DNA of 47,373 nucleotides from a bacterium UBP8_UBA817 (GTDB taxonomy: Bacteria > Margulisbacteria > Marinamargulisbacteria > SXXA01 > SICP01): assembly GCA_945888435.1 (NCBI GenBank), contig CAMCZW010000012.1, forward strand, positions 1 through 47,373. The letters are read 5' to 3'. How positions within the stretch are numbered: the stretch's first letter is position 1; each line of letters begins with the position of its first letter. Under the pieces are notes generated by a model. The model had not been told where the DNA came from, ran no database searches, and worked only from the letters and a program-made list of their open reading frames with translations. Of the stretch, positions 22,474 to 31,909 are shown piece after piece. A program made the translations under genes and the position numbers.

Positions 22474-23010
22474 TTAAGAGAGCACTTTATAGGTGTTAAA
22501 AGAGAGGGAAATCGACTGATCGATTGTTTCGGTATGATCTGTGAGAGTAAATCTGGCCGGAATCTTGGGAAAAAATGCGTCGCAGTCATAGCGATGATGA
22601 ACGACGGTGATGTATAAGGTGCTGCATAGAGGGTGGGTAATGGCTTGCTCATATAGTGACATGCCGCCGATGATAAATATTTCGTCTATTGGAGGGGTCG
22701 TTACGAGTGTTTCTGGCGACTTGAGCGTGGTTTCAAGGTTGTGGCTTATTAATACAGGTTTTGAAATAGAATAAGCAGTATTTTTTGAGACCACCATATT
22801 ATGCCGATTGGGGAGTGGGCGATATTTTTCAGGGAGAGAGTCCCATGTCTTTCGGCCCATGATGACGAGATTTTGATGCCCTGGTTTTGCGGTGGTGGTG
22901 AGTTGTTTAAAATGAGCCATGTCTTTGGGGAGATGCCAAGGGAGTTGGTTGTTTTTTCCTATTCCCTTATTTTGATCGTAAGCGACGATGAGTGAAAATT
23001 GTTTGGACAT
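22474..23010 (-). CDS. folA: Dihydrofolate reductase
   Basis: Reduces dihydrofolate to tetrahydrofolate with NADPH. All core motifs are present in 178 aa: the substrate loop LIVAYDQNKGIGKNNQLPWHLPKD with the Trp-His-Leu-Pro block, NADPH-binding VIMGRKTWDSLP, and the late GGMSLYEQAI motif. No thyA is adjacent. A TATAAT at 23020-23025 (minus strand) ends 9 bases before the ATG with no ribosome binding site. It is transcribed divergently from the neighbouring outer-membrane-like gene across 74 bases. Confidence 0.97.
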   Translation of the reverse strand: MSKQFSLIVAYDQNKGIGKNNQLPWHLPKDMAHFKQLTTTAKPGHQNLVIMGRKTWDSLPEKYRPLPNRHNMVVSKNTAYSISKPVLISHNLETTLKSPETLVTTPPIDEIFIIGGMSLYEQAITHPLCSTLYITVVHHRYDCDAFFPKIPARFTLTDHTETIDQSISLSFNTYKVLS

Positions 23011-23019
23011 GATGAAGCG

Positions 23020-23050
23020 ATTATATCTCTAAATTACTTTTTATTGGCAA
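23020..23050 (-). promoter_or_regulatory. Promoter of folA
   Basis: On the minus strand TTGCCA (23050-23045) and a perfect TATAAT (23025-23020) are separated by 19 bases, slightly long. Only 9 bases separate the -10 from the folA ATG, so the transcript has almost no leader. Confidence 0.5.
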
Positions 23051-23084
23051 TCTGATAGTGCGTCAGTTAGTATTTTTTATAGAT

Positions 23085-23996
23085 ATGACATTTTTTAATC
23101 GATTTTTAGTGATGATTTTGAGTACACTTATTGCAGGTGTGCTTGGGAATTCTGTGGTGGAGGCTAAAACCTATCCTTTTGTTTTAGATCGTGGGTTTTT
23201 ATATTCTGATCCATTTGATATTGGCGGTGTGAATAACGAAGTTGGATTTGTGTTTCAAAATCCTGCACGGATATTGCCGGTGCAAAAAGAGTTGCAGATG
23301 ACGGCGGCCATTTCTTCTGCACCTGATTTTTTTGGATATGATCAATTATCGTTTGCGTCTCAGGTGTCTCGTGACAATATTGCGATTGGATTTGGGATGG
23401 TGTCATTTTCTACGGATGGAATTGAAGAAGCGGATCTTAACTCTGATAATCGTCCTGAAGCGACTGGCGGGACTTTTGCGGATGAGATGACACGGTTTAG
23501 TGCGGTTGCAGCGACCCGTATTCATCCTCAGCTTCAGATTGGCGCGCAGTTGACTTATTTTGGGCGTGACTTGGGTGATAATTCTGTCTCTTATTTGGGG
23601 TTGGATGGCGGAGCGTATTATACGACTTCATATGGTCTTGGATTGGGTGTTTATACTCAGGGGTTACTTCATCGGGGCTATCAGTGGGATGACTCGACCT
23701 CTGAGGAGGAACTGGACCGGCGTTTTGTTGCTGAGGCGGATTATCAGTGGCGGGATTTTTGGTCTCGATTAAGTACGGATTTTAGTCAGTCTCGACTATT
23801 ACTTCAGTATCGATACGGCAGTCAGTTTGGCGTCCATGCCGATGCGGTTGCGGATAACAATTTTGCAGTATCGAGATATGGGGTGGGGACATCGGTTGGA
23901 TTGGGGCGTGTCCAGCTTGTGTATTGGTATCATCTTTTACAAACTGAGAGTGTGGATACGGTGAAACACGAATTCGGGCTTCGCTTCGCCATTTAA
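23085..23996 (+). CDS. Exported protein, candidate outer-membrane beta-barrel
   Basis: I do not recognise a named family. From the ATG at 23085 the product is 303 aa, with a signal segment (FLVMILSTLIAGVLGNSVVEA) and then a body rich in alternating aromatic and polar residues (IHPQLQIGAQLTYFGR, SYGLGLGVYTQGLLHRGYQW, YQWRDFWSRLSTDFSQSRLLLQYRYG). It closes with strands VQLVYWYHLLQTE and KHEFGLRFAI. That pattern fits a transmembrane beta-barrel of about a dozen strands. A GTG at 23058 in the same frame would add nine residues. It lies upstream of the murC operon and divergent from folA. Confidence 0.7.
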   Translation: MTFFNRFLVMILSTLIAGVLGNSVVEAKTYPFVLDRGFLYSDPFDIGGVNNEVGFVFQNPARILPVQKELQMTAAISSAPDFFGYDQLSFASQVSRDNIAIGFGMVSFSTDGIEEADLNSDNRPEATGGTFADEMTRFSAVAATRIHPQLQIGAQLTYFGRDLGDNSVSYLGLDGGAYYTTSYGLGLGVYTQGLLHRGYQWDDSTSEEELDRRFVAEADYQWRDFWSRLSTDFSQSRLLLQYRYGSQFGVHADAVADNNFAVSRYGVGTSVGLGRVQLVYWYHLLQTESVDTVKHEFGLRFAI

Positions 23997-24003
23997 ATCC
24001 AGG

Positions 24004-24031
24004 TTTCATTTTGAAACGGGTATAGTACAAT
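24004..24031 (+). promoter_or_regulatory. Candidate promoter of the murC-ftsZ cluster
   Basis: TTTCAT (24004-24009), 16 bases, TACAAT (24026-24031). The -10 ends 7 bases before the murC ATG at 24039. A better -35-like TTGAAA (24011-24016) would pair with ATTATA at 24034-24039 and place initiation inside the gene, so the exact start is uncertain. Confidence 0.45.
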
Positions 24032-24038
24032 CCATTAT

Positions 24039-25439
24039 ATGATGGATATTCCACTTTCTAAGACGATTCACTTTATTGGTATTGGCGGCTGCGGAATGAG
24101 CGCAATTGCGCGTATTTTGATTCAAAAAGGGTACTCGGTGTCGGGCTCTGATTTGAAGGAAAATGCGGCTATTTTGCGTTTAAAAGATATGGGCGCCAAG
24201 ATTTACCTCAAGCATGATGAAAAAAATGTCCGTAAAGCGGATGTTGTCGTCGTTTCAACGGCGATTAAGCAAGATAATAGCGAATTTTTAAAAGCGACAA
24301 GTGAGCGACTTCCGATTTACCATCGGTCTCAGATTTTATCGATGATTATGGATGAGTTTTCGACACGGATTGCGGTTGCGGGAACGCATGGTAAAACGAC
24401 AACGACGGCCATGATGGCGAGAACACTTGATGTGCTCAACTTATCTCCGACCTATGTGATTGGCGGAGAAATGGTTGATTTTAAATGCAATTCTTCGTTA
24501 GGGACTTCTCAGTATTTTGTAGCTGAAGCAGATGAAAGCGATGGCTCGTTTTTGAATTTAAACCCGAATGTCGCCATTGTAACCAATATTGAAGCGGAGC
24601 ATATGGATCACTATGGGACAGAGCCTGTTTTAAGAGACGCTTTTTTAAAATTTATGTCGAGAGTGATTGATGACTCTGGTGTTTTAGTCGTGAATCAGGA
24701 TGATCCTCAGTTATTTGCTGCCGTTTCTGGATTTCCTCAATCCCAGGTAGTGAGTTATGGAATTACTACGCAGGCAATGGTTAGGGCGAGTGATATTAAA
24801 TACACGCCTGCCGGTGCCCAGTATCAATTAAGCTATAAGGGTGTTGTCTTAGGCCCAGTTCAGCTTCGAGTATTTGGGGCTCATAATGTATCTAATTCGT
24901 TGGCTATTTTTGCGTATGGGCTTCATTCTGGATTCTCGTTTAAGACGCTGGTTCAGGGATTGTTTAAATTTTCGGGGACGAAGCGGCGATTTCAGCATAT
25001 TGGATCTCAGTATGGGGTTGATGTATATGATGATTATGGCCATCACCCGACTGAAATTGAAACCACGCTCAAAGGAATTAAAGATAGTTTTAATCGGCGG
25101 CTGGTGTGTATTTTTCAGCCGCATCGGTATTCTCGAACTCGGGATTTAATTGATGTATTTCCTCATTGTTTTTCATCGGCGGATGAGCTAGTGATTACGG
25201 ATATTTATTCGGCCAATGAGTCCAATCCTGATCAGCTAACCAGTCAGGCTATTTTGGATAAAATGACACCTTCAGAGCGCGCAAAAGCGACATTTTTTCC
25301 GCATAAATCTGATATTGCACTTCATTTGCTGAAGCATATTCAGGATGGGGACATGATTATTACGATGGGTGCTGGAGATATCCACACAGTAGGGACTGAA
25401 CTTCTTCAACAACTGCGCTTAAAAGATGCAAATTCTTAG
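24039..25439 (+). CDS. murC: UDP-N-acetylmuramate--L-alanine ligase
   Basis: First amino-acid ligase of peptidoglycan precursor synthesis; ATP-dependent and cytoplasmic. The 466-aa length is normal. Visible motifs: N-terminal Rossmann IHFIGIGGCGMSAIARIL; ATP loop VAGTHGKTTTTAMMAR; EADESDGSFLNLNPN; NIEAEHMDHYG; and the Mur C-terminal YDDYGHHPTEIETTL plus FQPHRYSRT. It heads a cluster of cell-wall and division genes; its end overlaps murB by 14 bases. No ribosome binding site precedes the ATG; a -10 element is 7 bases away. Confidence 0.98.
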   Translation: MMDIPLSKTIHFIGIGGCGMSAIARILIQKGYSVSGSDLKENAAILRLKDMGAKIYLKHDEKNVRKADVVVVSTAIKQDNSEFLKATSERLPIYHRSQILSMIMDEFSTRIAVAGTHGKTTTTAMMARTLDVLNLSPTYVIGGEMVDFKCNSSLGTSQYFVAEADESDGSFLNLNPNVAIVTNIEAEHMDHYGTEPVLRDAFLKFMSRVIDDSGVLVVNQDDPQLFAAVSGFPQSQVVSYGITTQAMVRASDIKYTPAGAQYQLSYKGVVLGPVQLRVFGAHNVSNSLAIFAYGLHSGFSFKTLVQGLFKFSGTKRRFQHIGSQYGVDVYDDYGHHPTEIETTLKGIKDSFNRRLVCIFQPHRYSRTRDLIDVFPHCFSSADELVITDIYSANESNPDQLTSQAILDKMTPSERAKATFFPHKSDIALHLLKHIQDGDMIITMGAGDIHTVGTELLQQLRLKDANS

Positions 25440-26274
25440 TCAGGTTGATATTTCTCGTCTGACGTCGTTTCAAAATTCAGGCATAGTTCCTGAACTTGTT
25501 ATTTTAGAGTCGGTCCAGGATGCGTCTGAGTTTATTCGGACAGCGCGTCCGTTTCGGATGTTGGGGCGAGGATCTAATTCGGTGATTCGACCTGGCGTGA
25601 CAGAGACGGTGCTGGTGAAGGTTTCGCCGGATGCGGTAGATGTCCAAGTTGATGGAAATACGCTTACGGTTGGTGCTGGAATCCCTGTGAATCGCTTAAT
25701 GCAGATGATGCAGGATGCAGAATTGGGGGGCCTTGAGTTTTCAGCGGGAGTGCCTGCGTCGGTTGGCGGCATGGTGGCCATGAATTTTGGATGCTGGGGA
25801 TATGAAATTTCATCATTTTTGTCATCGGTTCAGGTCGTATTGCCGTCGGGTGAAGCGGTAGGGATGTCGCCCGAGGAGCTCAAGTTTGGATATCGGACGA
25901 GTATTTTTCATCATCAGCCCTGGATTGTGATGGCGGCGTCTTTTTTACTGACTCCGACACCGCGATTGGAAATTCGTAAGCTTGTTCATGATCGTATTCA
26001 GGAGCGGGTCTCTAAACAGCCACTTCGCGGCAAAACTTTTGGCAGTACTTTTAAAAATCCTCAAAATGGATTTGCCGGCCAGATTTTAGATCAGCTAGGA
26101 TATAGGGGACGAGATTTTGGGACCCTTCAATTATCTGATCAACATGCTAATTTTATGTTAAATACTCACAATGCGACATTTGAAGATGTTCAGCATGCGA
26201 TTGAGTCTATTTGTGCAGATGTATCGACGCGCTTAGGCGTCCAACTTGAACCGGAGGTTTGTTTTTTACCATGA
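25426..26274 (+). CDS. murB: UDP-N-acetylenolpyruvoylglucosamine reductase
   Basis: FAD- and NADPH-dependent enzyme that reduces the enolpyruvyl group to give UDP-MurNAc, the MurC substrate. 282 aa. FAD-binding features: MLGRGSNSVIRP and GLEFSAGVPASVGGMVAMNFG. Later motifs: FGYRTSIFH, GKTFGSTFKNP and LSDQHANFMLNTHNAT, with a conserved acidic residue at LEPEV near the end. The compact length and SVGGMVAMNFG loop resemble shorter type II MurB proteins. It overlaps murC by 14 bases and ddl by 4 (ATGA), so it is translationally coupled on both sides. Confidence 0.97.
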   Translation: MQILSQVDISRLTSFQNSGIVPELVILESVQDASEFIRTARPFRMLGRGSNSVIRPGVTETVLVKVSPDAVDVQVDGNTLTVGAGIPVNRLMQMMQDAELGGLEFSAGVPASVGGMVAMNFGCWGYEISSFLSSVQVVLPSGEAVGMSPEELKFGYRTSIFHHQPWIVMAASFLLTPTPRLEIRKLVHDRIQERVSKQPLRGKTFGSTFKNPQNGFAGQILDQLGYRGRDFGTLQLSDQHANFMLNTHNATFEDVQHAIESICADVSTRLGVQLEPEVCFLP

Positions 26275-27200
26275 TTAAGCCATATTTTGACTCTAAAATC
26301 GGTGTGTTATGCGGCGGGTTTTCGCGTGAGCGGGAGATTTCGCTTAGGTCGGGTCAGGCGGTTTATGATGCGCTGATTCGACAAGGCTACAATGCCCATA
26401 AAGTGGATCCTGCGCTTCATGACTTATCGGCCAGCGGATGTGATCTTTTTTTTAATGGTCTTCATGGGCCATTTGGTGAAGATGGCAGTGTTCAGGCATA
26501 TCTAGAGCATATTGGGGTTCCGTATACCGGATCGGGAGTTCGATCTATGGTGATTACGATGAATAAATATCTGACAAAATTGGCGTTAATTCGTGCAGGA
26601 ATTCCGACCCCGTCCTTTAAGCTTGCGACCGTAGTGGGGCGCCCATCGGCATCAGAGATACAGTTTCCGGTGGTGGTTAAGCCGATTTCTGAAGGATCCA
26701 GTCTAGGTGTTGAAATTGTGGATAAAGCGGCACAGTTTGATGAGGTTTTATCCCGAACGTTGACTCAGTATGGAAGCTGTTTAATTGAACAGTTTATTGA
26801 GGGTAAAGAAGTGTCTATTGGTATTATTGAACGGGATGGTCAGCCGATGGCCCTTCCGATTTTAGAGTTAAGGCCCAAAAATCGATTTTATGACTTTGAA
26901 GCGAAGTATACCGAAGGCAAGACTGATTTTATTATCCCGGCTGAATTAAGCCCCGAAGTGACACTTATTGCTCAAGGCTATGCGATCCGCTCCCATCAGA
27001 TTACGGAGTGCCGTGGAGTGAGCCGAATTGATATGATGGTTCATCCTACTGAAGGGCCGTATGTGCTTGAAGTCAATGGGAGTCCTGGGATGACGACATT
27101 GTCGGATTTACCGGCTCAGGCTAAGGCTTATGGATTGTCGTTTGATGAGCTTGTTTTATTGATTTTAGGAAGCACGCGCCACCACGAGCGAGGGGTATGA
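26271..27200 (+). CDS. ddl: D-alanine--D-alanine ligase
   Basis: ATP-grasp enzyme joining two D-Ala for the peptidoglycan stem. Motifs over 309 aa: GGFSREREISLRSG; FNGLHGPFGEDGSVQAYLEHIGVPYTGS; VVKPISEGSSLGVEI; LIEQFIEGKEVSIGI; and metal-binding LEVNGSPGMT. The omega-loop EAKY keeps its Tyr; in Leuconostoc-type D-Ala-D-Lac ligases this position is Phe, so ordinary D-Ala-D-Ala termini are expected. I start it at ATG 26271, which overlaps the murB stop as ATGA, with GGAGG at 26253-26257. A TTG at 26259 in the same frame is less likely because the binding site would be too close. Confidence 0.97.
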   Translation: MIKPYFDSKIGVLCGGFSREREISLRSGQAVYDALIRQGYNAHKVDPALHDLSASGCDLFFNGLHGPFGEDGSVQAYLEHIGVPYTGSGVRSMVITMNKYLTKLALIRAGIPTPSFKLATVVGRPSASEIQFPVVVKPISEGSSLGVEIVDKAAQFDEVLSRTLTQYGSCLIEQFIEGKEVSIGIIERDGQPMALPILELRPKNRFYDFEAKYTEGKTDFIIPAELSPEVTLIAQGYAIRSHQITECRGVSRIDMMVHPTEGPYVLEVNGSPGMTTLSDLPAQAKAYGLSFDELVLLILGSTRHHERGV

Positions 27201-27201
27201 G

Positions 27202-27948
27202 TTGCCAGTTCGCTTAAAATTATTAGTTATTGTCATTTTATTGGTTGTTTTGGGTGTTAAATACCATCCTCGGTTTCAGCTCACCGAAGTGACATTTGTT
27301 GGGACTAATTTTGTCTCGACAGCGTCTTTGACTGCGTTTGTTAAACAGTATGACGCTCAAAATCTTTTTTGGGTTCGATTTTTTTCGCGGATTTCGTCTA
27401 AAATTTGTGATCAATATCCTCAAATTGAGTCCGTTGATTTAGATATGACGTCTAATCATACGCTTCAGATTAAAGTTCATGAAAAAAAACCTTGGATTGG
27501 GATGCCAATTCGGGGGCGCACTTTATTTGTGGCCAAGGATGGGACGGTTCTTAATCTGATTTCGGATATAGGCGAAGTTGAGGGGTTTATGACCTTGCTT
27601 TTTGTTCATGGCGTCCCTGCTAATTTGGTTGAGAATGGGTTTGTATATATGTCATTTGTTGAATCGCTTCAGCCTGTGGTGTCGGCGATTCAGCAGCAAT
27701 TTCCACGGCGGGCATTGCAAATTAGGTTTAAACAACTTGAATTTGAACAGCATATTTTGTCGTTTAGAGATGTGGATGTCATCCGGGATGATGTCATGAC
27801 GATCAGGCTTGGAAGTTTTGATTCTTTTGAGCGAAAGTTTGAATTACTTAAGCGATATTTATCAATTGTGACATCAGAAGAATATCAGACTATATCGGTC
27901 ATAGATTTAAGGATGGTACCTAAACTATGGATTACTTATCATGAATAG
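27202..27948 (+). CDS. ftsQ: Cell division protein FtsQ
   Basis: Single-pass membrane divisome protein, 248 aa. A short cytoplasmic end is followed by a membrane helix (LLVIVILLVVLGV). A POTRA domain (FQLTEVTFVGTNFVSTASL ... IESVDLDMTSNHTLQIKVHEKKPWI) and an FtsQ beta domain (about 110-245) follow. Family identity rests on the POTRA pattern and position between ddl and ftsA. The start is TTG at 27202, one base after the ddl stop, with AGGGG 6 bases upstream. It overlaps ftsA by 8 bases. Confidence 0.92.
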   Translation: MPVRLKLLVIVILLVVLGVKYHPRFQLTEVTFVGTNFVSTASLTAFVKQYDAQNLFWVRFFSRISSKICDQYPQIESVDLDMTSNHTLQIKVHEKKPWIGMPIRGRTLFVAKDGTVLNLISDIGEVEGFMTLLFVHGVPANLVENGFVYMSFVESLQPVVSAIQQQFPRRALQIRFKQLEFEQHILSFRDVDVIRDDVMTIRLGSFDSFERKFELLKRYLSIVTSEEYQTISVIDLRMVPKLWITYHE

Positions 27949-29131
27949 TCCTGGAACACCGGTCATTGGTATTGATATTGGATCCACTCAAATCCGAGGG
28001 GTTGTGGCCTTTATTTCTCCCCGAAGGGAAGTGTCTATGGTCTGTCACTCAACCTTTGCATCCAATGGGATCCAGCGTGGAAAGATTGTTTCTCATGCAG
28101 AACTTACCTTGGCCATTCGCCGGGTTTTGGATTCTCTAACGGCGCAATATGGCCGGTCTGTTGAGGATGTGATTGTGTCTTTGCCAGTATCGGGGATTGG
28201 ATTTACACATAGTACTGGATTTTGTATTTCCTCTTCTGATTCTGGTCAAATTACAGAGCAGGATCGCCAGGAAAGTGTGCGTAAATCTAAGCAGATTATT
28301 AAGCCTGCGGATGTATCTATTTTGCATGTGCTTCCTTATGATTATTTAGTAGATGCGCATCCTGTGGTTAATCCTGTTGGGCAGGATGGGCGGCATCTCG
28401 AGACTAAGTGTCATATTGTTTACGGACTATCTTCGGCGGTATTGGCAGTTTCTCAAATATTTAGAGATTTAGGTAAGCGAATGGTCGGTCTTGTTTATGA
28501 TCCATTGGCAGAAGCTCAAGTGGTGACGACAAACCAAGAGCGGGATAAAGGCGTTGTTGTTTTTCATATTGGCGGGCGTTTTTCTCGTTTAAGCGTGTTT
28601 TATCGGCAACAATTGGTGTGGTCGTATGTATTTCCTGTTGGTGGAGATACGGTGACTGCGGATATTGCCGCTGTATTGGGGATTTCGTTTTCAGAGGCTG
28701 AGCGGTTGAAATTGGGGTATGCCGATTTAGGGGCAATCACTCCTGATCCTTTGGCGTCTCGCTTAACGGTGACCTTGCTATCGGGTGAACGTGAGCAGGT
28801 GACCCGGCATCAACTGTCTTTAATTGCCCATTCTCGTATGGATGAGCTGACTACTTTGATTTTATCTAAACTGCCTTCAGAGTATTCTCAGCTTCCTATG
28901 GTAATTTCTGGTGGTGGATCTGGAATCGGTGGGGTGATGAATATGGTGATGAAATATTATCCTAAAGTTCTTCGCGTTGGACCGCCGGATTCTTTAAATA
29001 TGACTTCTAAAGATTATCGCTTACTTACTGCGGTAGGACTGGTGTTTTATGGCATGTCTGTCGGGGCTATTTTACCCCCCTTGGCAAGACCCGATTCTTT
29101 GTGGAAGCGAATTATCACCAAGATGATTTAG
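27941..29131 (+). CDS. ftsA: Cell division protein FtsA
   Basis: Actin-like ATPase that tethers FtsZ to the membrane, 396 aa. ATP-binding motifs: GIDIGSTQIRGVVAF near the start, FHIGGRFSRLSVF in the middle, and VISGGGSGIGGVMNMV late. The 1C subdomain region is present. The last residues SLWKRIITKMI form the amphipathic membrane-targeting helix. Start ATG 27941 overlaps the ftsQ stop by 8 bases. A 91-base gap separates it from ftsZ. Confidence 0.96.
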   Translation: MNSPGTPVIGIDIGSTQIRGVVAFISPRREVSMVCHSTFASNGIQRGKIVSHAELTLAIRRVLDSLTAQYGRSVEDVIVSLPVSGIGFTHSTGFCISSSDSGQITEQDRQESVRKSKQIIKPADVSILHVLPYDYLVDAHPVVNPVGQDGRHLETKCHIVYGLSSAVLAVSQIFRDLGKRMVGLVYDPLAEAQVVTTNQERDKGVVVFHIGGRFSRLSVFYRQQLVWSYVFPVGGDTVTADIAAVLGISFSEAERLKLGYADLGAITPDPLASRLTVTLLSGEREQVTRHQLSLIAHSRMDELTTLILSKLPSEYSQLPMVISGGGSGIGGVMNMVMKYYPKVLRVGPPDSLNMTSKDYRLLTAVGLVFYGMSVGAILPPLARPDSLWKRIITKMI

Positions 29132-29142
29132 GGTTCTCTGTA

Positions 29143-29171
29143 TTCCGTCTTGTGTGTGAGTGTGTTATATT
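29143..29171 (+). promoter_or_regulatory. Possible internal promoter for ftsZ
   Basis: In the 91-base gap before ftsZ, TATATT (29166-29171) with TGTG just upstream has a weak -35-like TTCCGT 17 bases earlier. The gap is the largest inside the cluster, as expected if ftsZ has extra transcription. Confidence 0.35.
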
Positions 29172-29222
29172 GGCCAAAAAGTGGACTTTTGTAGTCTAAA
29201 ATCATAAGACTGGGGATGCACA

Positions 29223-30710
29223 TTGACTACTGAAAATTTACGACAATTTGCGAATATTAAAGTAATCGGCGTTGGGGGCGGCGGTAGTAATGCTGTTAAT
29301 CGCATGGTTGCAGCGGGTGTAAAAGGTGTTGAGTTCTTTGTTGTGAATACGGATGTTCAATCCCTCAATGTTTCCTTAGCCGATCATAAACTTCAAATTG
29401 GTACAAAATTAACTAAAGGCTTAGGCGGCGGCGCATTGCCTGCGATCGGCGAAGAAGCAGCTCGTGAAAGTTTAGAAGATATCCGTACTGCGCTTGAAGG
29501 TGCAGATATGGTGTTTATCACTGCCGGTATGGGTGGTGGTACTGGTACGGGCGCATCGCCTGTTGTGGCTAAAATCGCCAAGGAACTGGGGGCGCTTACT
29601 GTTGCGATTGTCACTCGTCCGTTTCGTTTTGAAGGACCTGTGCGCAACCGTCAGGCTGAGCATGGATTGGATGCACTTCGTAGCGAAGTAGATGCTCTTA
29701 TTGTTATTCCAAATGACCGATTACTTCAGATTGTTCAACGCATGACGTCCATGTTGGATGCTTTTAAAATTGCGGATGATGTCTTGCGCCATGGCGTTCA
29801 AGGAATTGCCGATTTAATTACGATTCCTGGCTTGATTAACCTGGATTTTGCCGATATCCGAACGATTATGCGAAATTCTGGATCAGCGATGATGGGTATG
29901 GGACGTGCATCTGGTGAAAACCGTGCAGTTGAAGCGGCTAAGCAAGCCATCGCATCGCCTCTTTTAGAAGAAACGATTGAAGGCGCTACTGGTGTAGTTT
30001 TAAATATTACTGGTGGAGAAAGCCTGTCTTTACACGAAGTTCATGATGCTGCGGATGTTATTTATAGTGCCGTGGATCCTGATGCCAATATTTTGTTTGG
30101 GTCAGTCATTGATGAAAAGCTTAAAGACGAAATCGTGATTACGGTGATTGCAACCGGATTTAATTCAAGAAAAAAGCGTGATGCGGCTGAAACCGTTCAA
30201 CAAGTAGATGCTCCTGTTGAAGTAACTGTTACAACTTCGGTTGTGACTGAATCTAATGGGCATGTTACTGAACTTGTTTCTGCTCTTGATTTTAATGATG
30301 ACAATCTATCTGGTCAACTTAGCGATTCTTTTGAAGAGGATGAGGTTATGGCCAATTCATTTGATGAAACTATTTCTCAGTTTGATGAATATAAAGAAGC
30401 GATTCCTGGTGTGACTGTAGCTCGACCTTCGGTTTTAACTGAAGTCCGTGCTGGATTGGGTGAAGTTATTAATGAGTATTCAGTGACAGAATCGTTTTCT
30501 GAGCCTGCTCAAAAGCAAGCTCCGGTGAATGTGTATCAGACTGTTGATGTTTACCAATATCAGCCTCAGCAACAGCCGCAATCACACCAACAACAGCCGC
30601 AACATGCTCAGTCGACTGTTAATGTCGCTGCTGTAGCTGCAAATCGCCAGGCTGCCCAAATTGATGAATTTGATTTGGATGTCCCTTCTTTTCTTAGGAA
30701 TCTGAGTTAA
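29223..30710 (+). CDS. ftsZ: Cell division GTPase FtsZ
   Basis: Tubulin-like GTPase that forms the division ring. GTP-binding motifs: [12 protein letters not shown] near residue 17 and the tubulin signature [11 protein letters not shown] near residue 103; the NxxR-type [13 protein letters not shown] follows. The globular domain ends near residue 320. It is followed by an unusually long linker of about 150 residues, acidic and then Gln-rich ([10 protein letters not shown]...), and the conserved C-terminal peptide [12 protein letters not shown] that binds FtsA. The start is TTG at 29223. The stop codon lies at the edge of a hairpin repeat (30711-30748). Confidence 0.97.
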   Translation: MTTENLRQFANIKVIGVGGGGSNAVNRMVAAGVKGVEFFVVNTDVQSLNVSLADHKLQIGTKLTKGLGGGALPAIGEEAARESLEDIRTALEGADMVFITAGMGGGTGTGASPVVAKIAKELGALTVAIVTRPFRFEGPVRNRQAEHGLDALRSEVDALIVIPNDRLLQIVQRMTSMLDAFKIADDVLRHGVQGIADLITIPGLINLDFADIRTIMRNSGSAMMGMGRASGENRAVEAAKQAIASPLLEETIEGATGVVLNITGGESLSLHEVHDAADVIYSAVDPDANILFGSVIDEKLKDEIVITVIATGFNSRKKRDAAETVQQVDAPVEVTVTTSVVTESNGHVTELVSALDFNDDNLSGQLSDSFEEDEVMANSFDETISQFDEYKEAIPGVTVARPSVLTEVRAGLGEVINEYSVTESFSEPAQKQAPVNVYQTVDVYQYQPQQQPQSHQQQPQHAQSTVNVAAVAANRQAAQIDEFDLDVPSFLRNLS

Positions 30711-30748
30711 TACTCACCCCTAGCCCCTCTCTGTTCCAAAGAGGGGGA
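30711..30748 (+). repeat. Hairpin repeat, family I, copy A
   Basis: ACTCACCCC followed by AGCCCCTCTCTGTTCC and AAAGAGGGGG; the CCCCTCT/AGAGGGG arms form a hairpin. It begins right at the ftsZ stop codon and lies between ftsZ and bioF. Sequence is nearly identical to the copies at 38922, 43283 and 43717. Confidence 0.85.
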
Positions 30749-30772
30749 CTTTATAGAGTAGAGTGTGGTTGA

Positions 30773-31909
30773 ATGTGGAATTTAGATGATCTTGATTTGG
30801 CTCAGCGTCGGGTGTTGCGGCCTGTAGAGTCTCGTTCTGGCGCTTTTGTGTCGGTTAATGGGGCTTCTTTTGTTGATTTTTCGTCTAATGATTATCTTGG
30901 GTTGGGACATTGTGAGGAATTACGCCAGCAATTTCGGGAGTTGCTTTTAGAAACTTCTGGATTTGGATCGGGGGGATCTCGGCTTTTGGGCGGAGATTAT
31001 ACTGTTTTTCATGAATTAGAAAATGATATTGCGTCTTATTTGGTGACGGAGGCTGCATTATTTTTTAATAATGGATATCAATGTAATTTGGGTGTCATCT
31101 CGACTTTGATGGGAAAAGACGATGTGGTATTTATGGATCGACTTTGTCATGCCAGTATTGTGGATGGCGTCAAATTGTCGGGGGCTCGATTTTTTAGGTT
31201 TCGACATCAGGATATGGCTCATCTCGAAGAACTATTGCACCGTCATCGTGGAAATTTTTCACGGGCTTTAATTGTGACAGAATCCGTTTTTAGTATGGAT
31301 GGAGACATATCACCGCTTATCCAGATAAGTGCCCTTAAAAATCGATATCAGTGCGCGATTATGGTGGACGAAGCTCATGCGGTCGGTGTGTTTGGAGATC
31401 GAGGGGCGGGTGTTATTTCTCAACTTGGATTGTCTGGCCAGATTGATATTGTGGTTGGGACTTTTGGAAAGGCATTGGGGTCCAGTGGTGCGTTTGTTGG
31501 AGTGTCTCATGAATTGAAAAAATATTTGATTCAGTATTGTAGATCATTTATTTATTCGACATCGCTTCCTTTGCCGGTGATTTTATTTAATCGATTGGCG
31601 CTTCGGTATATGCAATCTTGTGGGTTAGGGTCGATTTTACTTGAGAAGGCCGAATTATTTCGATCAAAATTGGTAGATTTGGGGTTATCTGTGATGGGGC
31701 AGTCGCATATCGTTCCTGTCATGGTGGGGTCTGATGAGGATGCGCTGGCATTATCTGATCGGTTTAAATCTCATGGGATCTGGGTATCGGCGATTCGTCC
31801 ACCGACGGTACCTCCTGGGATGAGCCGGCTTCGTTTTTCGCTTACGATGCATCATGAATTGGATGTTTTGGACAAGGTCGTAGCTCTATTTAAAGATAGA
31901 GATGCGTAG
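30773..31909 (+). CDS. bioF: 8-amino-7-oxononanoate synthase
   Basis: PLP enzyme condensing pimeloyl-ACP with L-alanine in biotin synthesis, 378 aa. Motifs: SSNDYLGL; GSGGSRLLGG; MVDEAHAVGVFGDRGAG; and the PLP-lysine segment VGTFGKALGSSGAF. It belongs to the alpha-oxoamine synthase family; BioF rather than KBL is supported by the bioH-like gene overlapping its end by 8 bases and bioC/bioD 5 kb away. ATG at 30773 has no clear ribosome binding site. Confidence 0.92.
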   Translation: MWNLDDLDLAQRRVLRPVESRSGAFVSVNGASFVDFSSNDYLGLGHCEELRQQFRELLLETSGFGSGGSRLLGGDYTVFHELENDIASYLVTEAALFFNNGYQCNLGVISTLMGKDDVVFMDRLCHASIVDGVKLSGARFFRFRHQDMAHLEELLHRHRGNFSRALIVTESVFSMDGDISPLIQISALKNRYQCAIMVDEAHAVGVFGDRGAGVISQLGLSGQIDIVVGTFGKALGSSGAFVGVSHELKKYLIQYCRSFIYSTSLPLPVILFNRLALRYMQSCGLGSILLEKAELFRSKLVDLGLSVMGQSHIVPVMVGSDEDALALSDRFKSHGIWVSAIRPPTVPPGMSRLRFSLTMHHELDVLDKVVALFKDRDA

